A stretch of 44,348 nucleotides of DNA from a virus. Position 1 is the first letter of the stretch, and each line of letters begins with the position of its first letter. The notes below the pieces were generated by a model. The model searched no databases. It had not been told where the DNA came from and saw nothing but the letters and a program-made list of their open reading frames with translations. Where the stretch lies: positions 1-44,348 of IMG/VR virus record IMGVR_UViG_3300042691_010586; one strand, written 5' to 3'. Of the stretch, positions 1-10,832 are shown piece by piece. The position numbers and the translations under genes are program-made.

Positions 1-3000
1 CAGCTAATATCTGATCTGGGACAATCCCAGCAAAACCAAGCCTTCTTAAAACTTCAAATTCAGATGCTACTTTTGCAGCTGCTTCTGTAGATTTTGATAC
101 TGAAGCAAATCTGTGTTCTGCACCCGCAGCAAAGTTATCTATCAAGAATTTTAGAGCTTTATTTCTATTCACACCCGCTTCTGTCATTGATTCAAGTAGA
201 TCATCTAGTTGTTGAGTTTGATAGCCAAGGTCTGTAGCAGTTTCTTTTGCGGCTGATATAAATCCCTTTAATAACCTTTGAACATCGCCTTGAGTATTAA
301 GTCTTGTTTCTAGAAGCACCTTGTCAATTACGGGAAATAGATCTTTGTCAGTCATTCCTTTTCCGTAAAAAATGGCGGCTTGAGAACCCATTAATTTACC
401 TAGGCTTTCTATGGCATCCTCTCCAATTTGAGCTACTGTTCTCTCTCCTAGCTCAGTTGCACTTCCAAAGGCTTCCTCTACAATTACCTTTCCTGAACTT
501 GGATCTAATCTTGTTACTGTTTCAGTAATTGATGCTAAAAATTCTCTTTGCGCACTGAATGTAGTGGCTCGGTCAATTGCTAATTCTTGCGCACTTAGCC
601 CAAGACTATAACTAGTCATTTTTTTAAGTTCAGCTTCCGTAAGCTGTTCTGCAAAGCTCTGCATTTGATTCATTGAAGATCCAACTACCATGCTTCTATT
701 GACATATACTCCTAGTATGTCTGCATCTCGTGCGGCAACATTTTGCATAAAATCAAATATGCCTCTACCGAGAGCGGCTCTAAATCCAATATTTTCAGAT
801 TCTTCAAAAGTTGAAACTATGTTTTCAAACTCTGCGGTTGTAGTAGCAGCCATTACATCTGCATAAACTTTTGGATCCATATACTTTCTAACATCAGGAA
901 GTGCATCTTGAACATGCTTCATAATTTCTGTTTGGAATTTTTCTTTAGATTGCTGCAAAGCTGACTGCTCTATTCTTTGCAAGAATGGCCTTGTTGTTAT
1001 GCTAGTATCTCTTAGTGGCGAAGAACCATATTTCATTATATTCTGCTTAACTTCTTCGGAAGCTTCTGTTATGGAAGCTCTTCCTTTTGACTTAAGAGAA
1101 TCGTAAACATCTATAATTACATCTTTCATTTCTCTTTCTATGTCTCTGCTTCCCTGCTTGAAGCTTGCTGAAAAATTTCTTCTTGTTTTATTTGTTAGAA
1201 TTTCGTAAAGTTCATCTACTGCTTCGCTATTTCCTCTCATAGAACTTAATTCTTGAATAAAGCGATCTTCTTCAAAGAAATTTCTCAAAGTTTCTACGTC
1301 ATCTAGTGCTGCACTTGTATACATAATTTCTTGTGGACCAGATGGCTGTCTAACTAACGCAAACATAAGATCTTTTACTTGTTTTCCAGTATTATCTGTA
1401 TAGGATGCTGTCATTAACTTGGGTAGACCTTTGTCGTCTAGGTCGAATCCACCTAAGGCATTAAAGTATTCTTTTACAGCGCCAGCATGGAAAAGAATTG
1501 AATTATTTGAAACTCTAAATTTAGCCAACTCCTGTGTAGTTTTTGTTCCATCAGCTAATTGGATCATTATGTCAGACATGCCCTTCTTCTTAGAAGAAGA
1601 TTTATACTTGCCAAGTATACTTGGTACTCCGGCCATGGCTTCTGTTGATTCAGTAGCTAGTGCAAACCTCTTTACATCTGGCATTACTGGCAAGAATAGT
1701 TCCTGATTATTCTTATTAACTACCTTGAAGGCTTCTGTTTGGAACATGGAGTGAAGCATGTTCATCATTAGTGGAGAATTTTTTGGTCCAATTCCAGATT
1801 GATGTAATTCAAGTGTTTTTCTTGCAAGCTCTTTATATCTCATTCTTGAAGCTTGGCTAGAAACAGGTAGCATAGAGACATCTTCGTCAACAACATTTTG
1901 AAGCATTGTTTGTATTTTTTTAGGAAGACTATTGGATGTCATGGCTTCCTGAAAGTTTTGCGATATTTCCGCTGCGTATTTTTGATAATTCTCTATGTCT
2001 GCTTGAGTAGCAAAAACTTCAGGGTGAAATGCTAAAGTAACTGGATCGGCATAGACTAGCTCTTTTGGATTTCCAAGTCCGCTAAGAGTTATCATATTTG
2101 TTCCAGTTGCTAAATTTACATCTTTCTTTAGCTGAGAGGCTCCCATAACGTATGTAACGTCTCCCAAGATTCCTTTTAGCTGTCTTATATCAAAAGCTGT
2201 TTTAACGGAAAACTCTCCTATTTCACCTCTACCAGTTACCTGATATAAATTTTTTGCGTTACTTACAATTTTTAACTGACCCTCAAGTTGCTGTAGTGCT
2301 ACTCTATTATCTTCTACATTAATTCCATTTTGTATATCTTTTTTAATTTGAGATATTCTTGCTTTTAAGGTTTTCTTAGCTCCATCGATAACTTTTGAAT
2401 TTAATACAGCTCTACCATCAAATTCTTTTTCAGATGTGTCCATTACATCTTTTATAAATTTAAAGGCAGCATCGTCTATGTCACCTTTATTTTTTAATTC
2501 ATCTAGTGCGGCCTCTAAATCCTTATTTGTTTTAGAGCTCTTTAAAATATGTGTCATTTCATTTGAATGAAGAAATCTTTTTAAATCTTTTATTCTTTCT
2601 TGTTTTGCCACATTGTCATCTATGTGTGCAATAGCTCTTTCCATTGCTGAATCTATAATTGCTTGAGCGTCAACATTCTTCATTACTTCATAAACATATT
2701 TATCTTTTATATAGAGTTTTCTAGCTGATCTTAAGACATCCAAGCCCTCTTGTATTACAACGCCCATTTCTCCCATAATTTTATCATCGCTAGCTCCAAA
2801 TGCTCTTCTCTGGGACAGCGGAACTCCAGCTCTGTTTCGACCCATGTATTCCATTAGGTCATCTAATGTTAGATTTATATCTCTTTCTGAAGTAAATGCT
2901 CTTGTTCTTTTTCCAAGCTTACCCAAGAGATTTTCTATATCACTTGCGAGTCCATCTACTCCCAATGCTCCAATGACTTTTGATGGGTTCATAACATCAT

Positions 3001-3598
3001 TGCCAAGAAATGATAAGAGTAGATGTGTTTCTGAAGTAGTTAATTTTTTTCCACCTACAGAAATTTGAAGAAGATCCACTCCATCATCACTGGCAAATGG
3101 TATATATCCACCAAGCTCTGTTTTTGCTCTATTAAGGAAGTCTGCTACATCCGTTCCCCTTTTAGATGATGTGCTGACTATATCCATTGATAAATTTAAA
3201 GATGTTGGACTTTGACCCATCATGTCTTGAATAAAATCTCTGAACATTTGGCTGTTGCCCATTCTAAGATTAAATTCGTTTTGCATCGACTCCATTATCG
3301 ATCCAACCTGAGCTCTTCTTGGATTATTTGCTATGTCACCAACTCTTCCCGAAGAAGCCACTACTCTTTCAAATTGAGTTATTCTCAATGTACTTGCAGC
3401 TATAAATGCTTCTTGAACGTTGTCATATTCTTGACCAGTAGCGGTCATTATATACTTTATTGTTTGCTGACCATTTACTGTTCTAAGCTCTGACTTAATT
3501 ACTCCGCCACGACCAAGATCAGTTGACAATAGAGCTATGTCTGAGGCCTTCTTGGCTAATGCAACATTGCCACCAAAGAGATTAATGATATCTGTCAT
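1..3598 (-). CDS. Giant virion protein of unknown function, C-terminus off the window
   Basis: Reading from ATG at 3598 the frame stays open for 1199 codons to the left edge, so the protein is longer than 1200 residues and its C-terminus is missing here. It begins MTDIINLFGGNVALAKKA and is rich in charged, helix-forming stretches, with many Glu/Lys/Ser/Gln residues and few Trp or Cys. I see no signal peptide or catalytic motif that I can name. The start lies 3 bases after the stop of the 2194-residue gene, so the two are almost certainly co-translated. Position downstream of the chaperones and the candidate tape measure suggests a tail, baseplate-hub or internal virion protein. It could itself be the tape measure, with the upstream giant having another role. 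I do not recognise the family. Confidence 0.75.
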   Translation of the reverse strand, partial: MTDIINLFGGNVALAKKASDIALLSTDLGRGGVIKSELRTVNGQQTIKYIMTATGQEYDNVQEAFIAASTLRITQFERVVASSGRVGDIANNPRRAQVGSIMESMQNEFNLRMGNSQMFRDFIQDMMGQSPTSLNLSMDIVSTSSKRGTDVADFLNRAKTELGGYIPFASDDGVDLLQISVGGKKLTTSETHLLLSFLGNDVMNPSKVIGALGVDGLASDIENLLGKLGKRTRAFTSERDINLTLDDLMEYMGRNRAGVPLSQRRAFGASDDKIMGEMGVVIQEGLDVLRSARKLYIKDKYVYEVMKNVDAQAIIDSAMERAIAHIDDNVAKQERIKDLKRFLHSNEMTHILKSSKTNKDLEAALDELKNKGDIDDAAFKFIKDVMDTSEKEFDGRAVLNSKVIDGAKKTLKARISQIKKDIQNGINVEDNRVALQQLEGQLKIVSNAKNLYQVTGRGEIGEFSVKTAFDIRQLKGILGDVTYVMGASQLKKDVNLATGTNMITLSGLGNPKELVYADPVTLAFHPEVFATQADIENYQKYAAEISQNFQEAMTSNSLPKKIQTMLQNVVDEDVSMLPVSSQASRMRYKELARKTLELHQSGIGPKNSPLMMNMLHSMFQTEAFKVVNKNNQELFLPVMPDVKRFALATESTEAMAGVPSILGKYKSSSKKKGMSDIMIQLADGTKTTQELAKFRVSNNSILFHAGAVKEYFNALGGFDLDDKGLPKLMTASYTDNTGKQVKDLMFALVRQPSGPQEIMYTSAALDDVETLRNFFEEDRFIQELSSMRGNSEAVDELYEILTNKTRRNFSASFKQGSRDIEREMKDVIIDVYDSLKSKGRASITEASEEVKQNIMKYGSSPLRDTSITTRPFLQRIEQSALQQSKEKFQTEIMKHVQDALPDVRKYMDPKVYADVMAATTTAEFENIVSTFEESENIGFRAALGRGIFDFMQNVAARDADILGVYVNRSMVVGSSMNQMQSFAEQLTEAELKKMTSYSLGLSAQELAIDRATTFSAQREFLASITETVTRLDPSSGKVIVEEAFGSATELGERTVAQIGEDAIESLGKLMGSQAAIFYGKGMTDKDLFPVIDKVLLETRLNTQGDVQRLLKGFISAAKETATDLGYQTQQLDDLLESMTEAGVNRNKALKFLIDNFAAGAEHRFASVSKSTEAAAKVASEFEVLRRLGFAGIVPDQILA

Positions 3599-3600
3599 AA

Positions 3601-6600
3601 TTATCTAATTCCAGCTGATATATCTATGTCGTTTGATCCGAATGGATTCATAACAGGAGTAATAGTTCCACTTATTCCACTGCCACTCATTAATCTCCTT
3701 AGTCTAACGAGGACGTCTTCATCATTTTCTTTTTTATAAAAATCTGGATATGAAGGATTGGTTAGAGTAGCTTCTTTTATCTGTTGTGGATAGTAACCCA
3801 TTTGAGACATTTCAAGACCCATTGATTGACCTATTTTAATTTTAACATGCTCCATATTAGTATTGGGATGCCAACCCTCCCATGACGCATCTGGAAGCTG
3901 ATGTCTTTCAAAATACTCTGCTAAGTCAGGCCTTTTCTCTACTTGCATACCCCATGCAGCTTGATATATTCTTCGCTCTAGTCTTCCAGCAGTTGAAAGT
4001 ATTCTCTTTCTATCTTCTACTGGGGCATTTAGCATTTCTCTAAAATGCTCTCTTTTTCTCTTTGGAACTGCCAGACTTAAAGTATCTACTGATGCACCAT
4101 ATATGTCAGCGCCATACATTGTTCTTTTTGCTGCTTGGCCGAATTGAAATGCGGATGCCCTATCTCCAGCTTGAGCTGCCATTGTTGCAAGTCTTGTATT
4201 TTTTACATAAGTTAAAATATCAGAATACTCTTCTAGCGCAAGTTCTTTTCTTCTTTCTCTTGGAATATATCTTTCGCCACTTAATTTCTGAACAGTCTGT
4301 CCTAATGATGATGCTGTGAAACCTGTTGTAGCACCAACCAGTGATCCAAATAACTTAGCTCTAGGAGTTCTACCAAACAATGAGCCAGAAAAACCAAGAG
4401 CTGCTGCAGCTGAAATTGGATCTCTTTGAGTAGCTCTATTAATCATTGGCTGAATAAAGCTTTCAAATGGCCTTTGCCATTCTGGGAATGTTGAACCATA
4501 AACGTTTCTTCTTTCCCAATCTTCTACTGCTGTTCTTTTTTGCATAAACTTAGTGTTAAATAGTGTATCTCTGTGTGCTAGATATTCACCAAATTTTGCT
4601 GCTCTTAGTAGAGTTGGATGCATTCCTGCTTCACTGGCATTTTTATCTTTATATTGATACTGACTAAAAGAATACTTTTGAGTTGTCTCTGCAACCTGTG
4701 ATTGTATTTCCATTAGCCTCATTCTTTGGCCTGGATCAGTGATTGTTTTTTCAGCTAATTTATTAACTGATTTAAATTGCTGTGAATATGGTGCTACGTC
4801 AGCTAAAATATCAAGCTGATTAAGAACTCCATATTTTCCTGTTTGATCAGAATAAAGAGTATTAAATCTTTCATATCCAATTCCTGGGAGTCTAAGTTCT
4901 CCTTCTGAGATTTTTGTAAAGGGATCACCACGAGTAAAATCTACATAATATTCTGATCCAGGAAGGAATGGATATTGCTGACCCATTGTATTTTTAATTG
5001 GATTTAGATAATCTATTCCAGTTCTCTCTTTGGGAATAAATCTTCTAACGATTTCAGAAAATTCTAGGTTTCCTAAGGCACCTTGTGCGGTAAGTGGAAC
5101 GTCACCAAGACCACCTAAATTCAAATCCCAAAATGCCCTACCAGTTCCATAGGCCTTTGATGCTGATTGAAGAACTGCTTTATCTGGTTCAAAATCACCT
5201 TTACCAAATCCAAATTTTTCTCTAAGACTTGAAAAACCAAATCCATAAATACCCAACATTTCTTGAGATCTATATCCTATCTCTCCCATTTGATATCCCA
5301 TAGATCCGCTAGAAATCGGTACTCCTGCTGGAACTATTGGAGGGGCCATGACTCCTCTCTGTTTTGGAGGGCCATAGGACATCTGCATTAGTGGTGCGTT
5401 GAGACCTGCTATTGTACTAGTTGTAATGTTTGAAGCTGTCGATAAGGGGCTTCCCGCAGCAGCTGCATACCTGCCATTATTTGCCCCCATCATCTGTCCA
5501 GTTATTTGCATAGCACTTGAATTAGGAACCGTAAAACCTGGACCAGTTCCTCCGCCACCAAACTGGGAAACGCCAGCCTTATATCCACCAAAAGAATACC
5601 CAGAAGTATTATAGGCGCCAAATTGACCTGCTGGAACGTATCCACCTAAAGCTTGTCGAACTTCTTCTTCATGCATCTCTACCTGTGGCTTTAGAACCCT
5701 TCCAACAGTTGCATTAAGCATGGATGTAAGTGGGCCCCATGGACCACTGAAGTATTCTCCAGAAACTGGATATGGCCTATCAGAATAATGTTTTCTTTCA
5801 AATCTATAAGGATCTAGTGGCCTTAATGGAGAAATATCATTATAAAATAAAAACTTTTCTGCTGGACTTCCATATGTATCATCAGTAAATAATGCGCCAC
5901 CCTGTAGCTTTCTGTACCATGAAGGACGATAATACATTATCTTTCCACCCTGGAATGGAGTATTTCCAAGAGGCCAGAATCTTCCTTGCCTAATTGGAAC
6001 TTCTCCCTCAAGAAGCTGTTCTTTCTTTTCTTGCGCTGTCATTCCACCAGGTGCTAAACCAGCTACTAAAGACTGAAGCTCAACAACACCTCTTGCAGCC
6101 TTTGTTGTAAAGTATGGAGAATAAACCTTTTCTCCATATTGATCTCTTTCTCCAACCATCCCGCCAATTGTTCTGTCAACTGTCATTGCAGTTGCGCCTG
6201 CTGCATATATTGGTAGAACTCTCTTACCTACCATACCTCTAGTATAAAGATCTAACGGGCCCTTAAATTTGGATACATCAAGCTGTAAACCAAGTGTTCC
6301 AAAGTATTTATTTAGACGCTCTACACCTTGTGAAATTGGAACAGACATACCAGAAAAACCTTCTGGATTAGAGTATGTATTTATTCCAAGAGCGCTCTTG
6401 ATTGCAGCCATTGGATTTTTTCCAAAAACAGTTCCAAAAGTTGGTACAAAAGTTGTTCTTTGGCCAGAACCAAGAACATCGGTAGACAGGTCGTCTAGTT
6501 CATATTGAGCTGTGCCAAAAATTCTTTTCATTCCAGGAATAAAAGATGAAAATGGCTTTCTAACGTTTGTTCCAATTAGTCCAAATGTTCCTTCAGTAAA

Positions 6601-9600
6601 TGGACTAACGGCTTGCCTAACAGATTCTCCAGCTTGGCCTTGTGACATTTTAAAGAAAGATATTGCGGCTTCTCTAGCATTTTGCATATTAGGAATGCCC
6701 TGCTTAAATGTGCCAAATGCGTTTATGTTGAATAAAGTAGAAAGAACAGCTGCCTGTGCTTCAGCCTGTTGTGATGCAGGAAGTGTTTTCTTCATATTCT
6801 GAAGAATGCTCTGCATTGTTATGAACATTTCTTCTTTTGTTTGGCCATTTGAGCCTATGAGCGCATTAGATTGTGCTATAAATCTAAATGTTTCAGATTT
6901 AAGTTCTTCTAATCTAGTATTTATTGAAGGTGTTCTACCAGATAATTGAGATCTAGAAAGCAGGTCTGCATCAGACCTAAGGCTTCTTATTCTTGAATAC
7001 ATTTTTTGCACTACAGAAGGGTCAATGTTTTTTGCCCTTAGTTCTGCAGCCATTCCCGGAAGAGCTCCCTCTACGTCATCTAAAAGTGACGATAAGTCTT
7101 GTGGGGATCCTATTTTAGAAACTTGAGATTTTAGTGGACCAAAAGTAAATAAGTCTTCTGATGCTTCTTCTAGTTGTCCCATAAACTTGGATGAGAAGCC
7201 AGATTGGAATGACTGCTTTCTTACTGAATTATAAGCTCTTAATATATCTGCTTCTTCTATTCCGGCAACTGCATTACCGGCGTCATCTATTACTCTTAAA
7301 CTATTCCCACTAGTATCTAGCTTCATAGTTTTATAAGTTGTACCAGATTTATATCTTACTTCTTGTCCAGATATTAACTTTCCAAGTACTCTTGGGTTAT
7401 TGATATCTCTATTTCTTGATAAAAATCTTTTACCTAAACCAAATAGTGAGTTTGGTTGTTCGGCGTCTATCGCCATGAAATTCTTGAAGCCTCTGGCTCT
7501 TTGAGAATTTCCTAAAACAAGATTTAGGAATCTAGAACCAGAATTGCCAGATATATCATACGGAGCTTCCCCAGCCATTCCAGACGAAAGTCTTGCATGA
7601 CGCGAAAACATTTCTGTGCTGTTTGTTGGAATTGGTCTATAGGTTCCTTTTAATTCATCTCCATATACTGCTCCAGAAAAACTATCTGTAGAATAAGTAG
7701 TTACTTTACCTTTAGTTCCTAAAAATCCACCTGTGCTATGCCATATGTGAAAATCAGATTTAGTTCTAGCTAGATCGCCAAATGGCTGAACTGTCATTCC
7801 TGGAGAATACTGAAGTGGCCCTCTTCTAGCCATTTCAGAAAATGATCTATAACCAAATAGATCAGCTACGTTTAGCTTAACAATTGGTATGTGAAATTCA
7901 CTTGCAAAAAAGTCCGCTACTCCTGCAAAAGTTTTTTTAATAGAACTAAAGTCAAGAACATTTCCAGATCTTGTTTTATAAACTCCATCTAATCTAGTTA
8001 ATCCAATGCTTTTGGAAACTGGATCATTAAGTGCCATTCTTTTTGCAAGGTCGCCAATGATTCCTTGTTCTGTTTTATTTTTTGATTGGAATCTTCCAGA
8101 TGATATAGCCTCATCCAACAACATTGGCTTAAGACCAAATAGATTAAATCCACTATTGAATACTCCAGATGTCATCTTATTTCGTTCTATTAAGAGTGAT
8201 CTTAATTGAACAAAATTATTTGGATCATATCCCCTTTTTGATAAATGACCTTTAACTATGTCATTAGATATAATATTTCCAGTTTTATCTTTTAGCTTTA
8301 AACCTAATGCTTGAGCTGTTTTTCTCTGAAGGAACTCTTGTTTTGCTGGTCCAAGTGGACCTACGAAATCGTGGAATAAAGCTTTTTGTGGTTTGAGAAA
8401 ACTCGATCCAATATCAACAAGGTCGCCTCTATAAAATGAATTCCACTGGTTACCTATTTTATTTCTTATTAATGTTTGAAATTCTTTTGAGAAGAATTGA
8501 TCATTAGAATCTTGTATAATTCCTCTTAGGAATTGTTCAGAACTAGAGGAAGTTCCAGCTAAAGAATTGAATTTTTCTGCTAATTCTTTTCCACCCTTAA
8601 CTCCTCTAAAGCGATCTATTATTTGCCTATAATATTCGTCTCCTTCGGCAGTTATTTTGTTTCTTCCTATAGATACGATGTTTGTTGGATCTGTTCCCTT
8701 TGTTAATCCTGCTACTCTTAACTGACTTGCAAAAGATTCTGCCTCATCTGTAGTTAAACCTTTTTTCTCTAGATTTTTAGCTAAGAGTTTTTTGTACTCA
8801 TGCTGCTGTTGACCCATGAAGAAGTCTGATCTATTAAAAGATTTATCTCCAGGACCGCCGCCTCCAAGAATTGCAACTTGACTAGCTAGTCTAGAAAACC
8901 TGCTGGAATATTGAGACTGTATAACATTCATTGCCCTATGAAGTTCATCTTTGGAAGATGCAGCAGAAAGCATCTGATTGTATTTCATAGAACTTTGTAA
9001 GGCATCATAGCCTTGGCCAAACAATTTAAATTCTTGATGACCTTTTCTTACTGCTTGAGTCAACCCCCTAAAAGCTGGAATGGCATCTAGTGCACCATAT
9101 TCATCATCGACACCAAAAGCCAACCCTTTAGCCATTTGTCCGGCTTTTCTAAGGCGGCTTTCTCCATTTTGTATTGATCTTCTTCTGGCTTCCTTGTATC
9201 CAAATCTTGCTTTAGATAAAGCGTCTACAAATCTAGGCTGCTCATTTAATGCGTTTGCAGCCGCATTAACAGCAGCGGATGTTTGTGAAGCTGTTCTTAA
9301 AAATTTATTAGATATTGTAGAAAGGTCATGTCCAACTTCACTGAGTAATTCTGTTAAATCAACAAAACCTTTATGGGCTTTTTGTTTTATTGGACTTAAC
9401 TCATGCAGATGCTGCATTGAGTTTTTGAAAGTACTTAAAGACCTTTTGCCGGATGTTATACCTGCGCCAGCAGTTTCAAATGGTAGGATCATTGTTGCAA
9501 CATTGGTTACAGAAGTCTTTACGAAATCAGAAACAACGTCTGCTGGATTATACCAATTTAACTTTTTCCTATTTTCTCCATCGCCAAAAAGCTGATCGCT

Positions 9601-10185
9601 TATACCCCTTTGTGTTACATAAAGTGCAGGAAGTTCATACGGCATTCTTCTTCCAGCTCTAACGAGCTTCTTTTGGATATCATCTTTAAGTGACCAAACT
9701 GCCGCAGGCTCTGATGTTATTCCTCTTCCAGCTTGTTTTAATTCGTCACTTGTTAAATATAATCCTCTGTGAACTTCGCTATCTTTACCAAGATATCCAG
9801 TAGTTAGCTCGTTGGTATTCGGATCCCTGAATACAAGTGCCTCATAAGGATCATCTACACCCTCTATTGCCCTTTTAACACCTTGTAACTCGTCAAGATG
9901 TTTTCTTATTTGAGTAATATCTTTGATTGTTGTGGTTGATAATTTTGACTGAAGCTTTTCTGCTAATCTAAGTCCACCCTTTTTTAACCCTGCACCAAGT
10001 ACACCAGCAACTGCCATAGATGCTGCTGTATGCGCAAAAAAGCGCATGACGGGGTGACCATCAAGCGCTTTTGATACATAACCACTATTAGGGGAAACAC
10101 CTTCTGTCTCACCCTCATTAAAAGGAAGATCTCTAGACGTGATGCCATAACCTAAGTTATGTATAGGACCACGATCTCTTATCAC
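3601..10185 (-). CDS. 2194-residue giant virion protein, candidate tape measure by position
   Basis: The start is GTG at 10185, supported by a near-perfect Shine-Dalgarno sequence, AAAGGGAG, six bases upstream. It is the first gene after the two tail assembly chaperones, where tape measure genes sit. The composition is mixed: the first half is helical and charged, with a small Ala/Gly hydrophobic patch near residues 50-66. The middle and late parts are rich in Tyr, Trp, Pro and Gly (for example GRFWPLGNTPFQGG and MYYRPSWYRKL around residue 1400), which is unusual for a simple coiled-coil tape measure. A second Gly/Ala-rich hydrophobic stretch lies near residue 1960 and could insert in a membrane during DNA delivery. 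If it is a tape measure at about 0.15 nm per residue, the tail would be roughly 330 nm; that is inference. It could instead be an internal or hub protein. Confidence 0.7.
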   Translation of the reverse strand: MIRDRGPIHNLGYGITSRDLPFNEGETEGVSPNSGYVSKALDGHPVMRFFAHTAASMAVAGVLGAGLKKGGLRLAEKLQSKLSTTTIKDITQIRKHLDELQGVKRAIEGVDDPYEALVFRDPNTNELTTGYLGKDSEVHRGLYLTSDELKQAGRGITSEPAAVWSLKDDIQKKLVRAGRRMPYELPALYVTQRGISDQLFGDGENRKKLNWYNPADVVSDFVKTSVTNVATMILPFETAGAGITSGKRSLSTFKNSMQHLHELSPIKQKAHKGFVDLTELLSEVGHDLSTISNKFLRTASQTSAAVNAAANALNEQPRFVDALSKARFGYKEARRRSIQNGESRLRKAGQMAKGLAFGVDDEYGALDAIPAFRGLTQAVRKGHQEFKLFGQGYDALQSSMKYNQMLSAASSKDELHRAMNVIQSQYSSRFSRLASQVAILGGGGPGDKSFNRSDFFMGQQQHEYKKLLAKNLEKKGLTTDEAESFASQLRVAGLTKGTDPTNIVSIGRNKITAEGDEYYRQIIDRFRGVKGGKELAEKFNSLAGTSSSSEQFLRGIIQDSNDQFFSKEFQTLIRNKIGNQWNSFYRGDLVDIGSSFLKPQKALFHDFVGPLGPAKQEFLQRKTAQALGLKLKDKTGNIISNDIVKGHLSKRGYDPNNFVQLRSLLIERNKMTSGVFNSGFNLFGLKPMLLDEAISSGRFQSKNKTEQGIIGDLAKRMALNDPVSKSIGLTRLDGVYKTRSGNVLDFSSIKKTFAGVADFFASEFHIPIVKLNVADLFGYRSFSEMARRGPLQYSPGMTVQPFGDLARTKSDFHIWHSTGGFLGTKGKVTTYSTDSFSGAVYGDELKGTYRPIPTNSTEMFSRHARLSSGMAGEAPYDISGNSGSRFLNLVLGNSQRARGFKNFMAIDAEQPNSLFGLGKRFLSRNRDINNPRVLGKLISGQEVRYKSGTTYKTMKLDTSGNSLRVIDDAGNAVAGIEEADILRAYNSVRKQSFQSGFSSKFMGQLEEASEDLFTFGPLKSQVSKIGSPQDLSSLLDDVEGALPGMAAELRAKNIDPSVVQKMYSRIRSLRSDADLLSRSQLSGRTPSINTRLEELKSETFRFIAQSNALIGSNGQTKEEMFITMQSILQNMKKTLPASQQAEAQAAVLSTLFNINAFGTFKQGIPNMQNAREAAISFFKMSQGQAGESVRQAVSPFTEGTFGLIGTNVRKPFSSFIPGMKRIFGTAQYELDDLSTDVLGSGQRTTFVPTFGTVFGKNPMAAIKSALGINTYSNPEGFSGMSVPISQGVERLNKYFGTLGLQLDVSKFKGPLDLYTRGMVGKRVLPIYAAGATAMTVDRTIGGMVGERDQYGEKVYSPYFTTKAARGVVELQSLVAGLAPGGMTAQEKKEQLLEGEVPIRQGRFWPLGNTPFQGGKIMYYRPSWYRKLQGGALFTDDTYGSPAEKFLFYNDISPLRPLDPYRFERKHYSDRPYPVSGEYFSGPWGPLTSMLNATVGRVLKPQVEMHEEEVRQALGGYVPAGQFGAYNTSGYSFGGYKAGVSQFGGGGTGPGFTVPNSSAMQITGQMMGANNGRYAAAAGSPLSTASNITTSTIAGLNAPLMQMSYGPPKQRGVMAPPIVPAGVPISSGSMGYQMGEIGYRSQEMLGIYGFGFSSLREKFGFGKGDFEPDKAVLQSASKAYGTGRAFWDLNLGGLGDVPLTAQGALGNLEFSEIVRRFIPKERTGIDYLNPIKNTMGQQYPFLPGSEYYVDFTRGDPFTKISEGELRLPGIGYERFNTLYSDQTGKYGVLNQLDILADVAPYSQQFKSVNKLAEKTITDPGQRMRLMEIQSQVAETTQKYSFSQYQYKDKNASEAGMHPTLLRAAKFGEYLAHRDTLFNTKFMQKRTAVEDWERRNVYGSTFPEWQRPFESFIQPMINRATQRDPISAAAALGFSGSLFGRTPRAKLFGSLVGATTGFTASSLGQTVQKLSGERYIPRERRKELALEEYSDILTYVKNTRLATMAAQAGDRASAFQFGQAAKRTMYGADIYGASVDTLSLAVPKRKREHFREMLNAPVEDRKRILSTAGRLERRIYQAAWGMQVEKRPDLAEYFERHQLPDASWEGWHPNTNMEHVKIKIGQSMGLEMSQMGYYPQQIKEATLTNPSYPDFYKKENDEDVLVRLRRLMSGSGISGTITPVMNPFGSNDIDISAGIR

Positions 10186-10191
10186 TTAATA

Positions 10192-10199
10192 CTCCCTTT
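10192..10199 (-). promoter_or_regulatory. Strong ribosome binding site selecting the GTG start of the 2194-residue gene
   Basis: On the minus strand AAAGGGAG is followed by TATTAA and GTG (10185-10183). The match to the 16S rRNA tail and the six-base spacing decide the GTG start, because no nearby ATG fits. Confidence 0.7.
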
Positions 10200-10202
10200 A
10201 TT

Positions 10203-10829
10203 TTAACGCATACCCCAAAGTTTTTGAGCAATTGGGTCGTCGTACTCTGCTTCGCCTTCTTTTTTTGAAAGATTATGACGTGCAGCTTTTTGCTTTTGTT
10301 TTTCTACTTCTTCTTCTGGATCTATTAGTTCGAGCCTTAAATCAGTAGACTGAACTCCATTAATACCCTGTTGAATTTCGATGATTTTTTCAGAAAGAGC
10401 TACCTTTTCTGCCAATTGAGAAAATGTCATATCATCCAATTGTTCTGGAGAATATGATGTTATAGTAGCCAAAACAAAGGCTTTCATTAAGCTTCTAACT
10501 TGATTAGCGTGCTCTCTTTTATCTTCTAATATTCTTTTTGCTAATTTAGCTGAATTAAAACCAGAAAAATCTATGATTTCTTGCGCAAGAGAAGTCACCA
10601 TTCCAGGTGGAATTTTATTAATATTAAAATTCTCTGGATAGACAACAGCACATTCTATAATTATATCTTCAGTGTCTACTGAGGAGTAATCATCAGAATT
10701 CTGATACTCTGCTATTTTGTCATACTCGCTAAAAGTAAGCTCTCTGAAAACTATCTCAGCACCTTTTACCGTAGTCTGAAATACAGAACCATACTTTTTT
10801 TTAAGCTCGTATAATTTTTCTGGTTCCAT
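10203..10829 (-). CDS. Tail assembly chaperone, longer paralogue
   Basis: A 208-residue acidic protein directly upstream of the candidate tape measure. Its first ~95 residues align with residues ~65-160 of the preceding 166-residue protein: LKKKYGSVFQTTV matches WKDQFGDVYVTSI, and VTSLAQEIIDFSGF matches PSLIAQEVLEASGF. After that it carries an extra C-terminal helical domain ending in a basic/acidic tail (KQKQKAARHNLSKKEG). This is the pattern of the short and long tail chaperones (lambda G and GT type) that fold the tape measure and are not in the virion. Here the two are separate genes in the same frame, with only TAA AAG between the upstream stop and this ATG and no good Shine-Dalgarno. 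Translation probably depends on termination-reinitiation, or partly on stop readthrough. Confidence 0.65.
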   Translation of the reverse strand: MEPEKLYELKKKYGSVFQTTVKGAEIVFRELTFSEYDKIAEYQNSDDYSSVDTEDIIIECAVVYPENFNINKIPPGMVTSLAQEIIDFSGFNSAKLAKRILEDKREHANQVRSLMKAFVLATITSYSPEQLDDMTFSQLAEKVALSEKIIEIQQGINGVQSTDLRLELIDPEEEVEKQKQKAARHNLSKKEGEAEYDDPIAQKLWGMR

Positions 10830-10832
10830 CTT

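Noticed and set aside
304-4319. Plus-strand open frames in the left 10 kb and elsewhere
   Set aside because: They lie opposite long minus-strand genes with good ribosome sites and have no start signals, motifs or neighbours of their own. They reflect the codon bias of the true strand.
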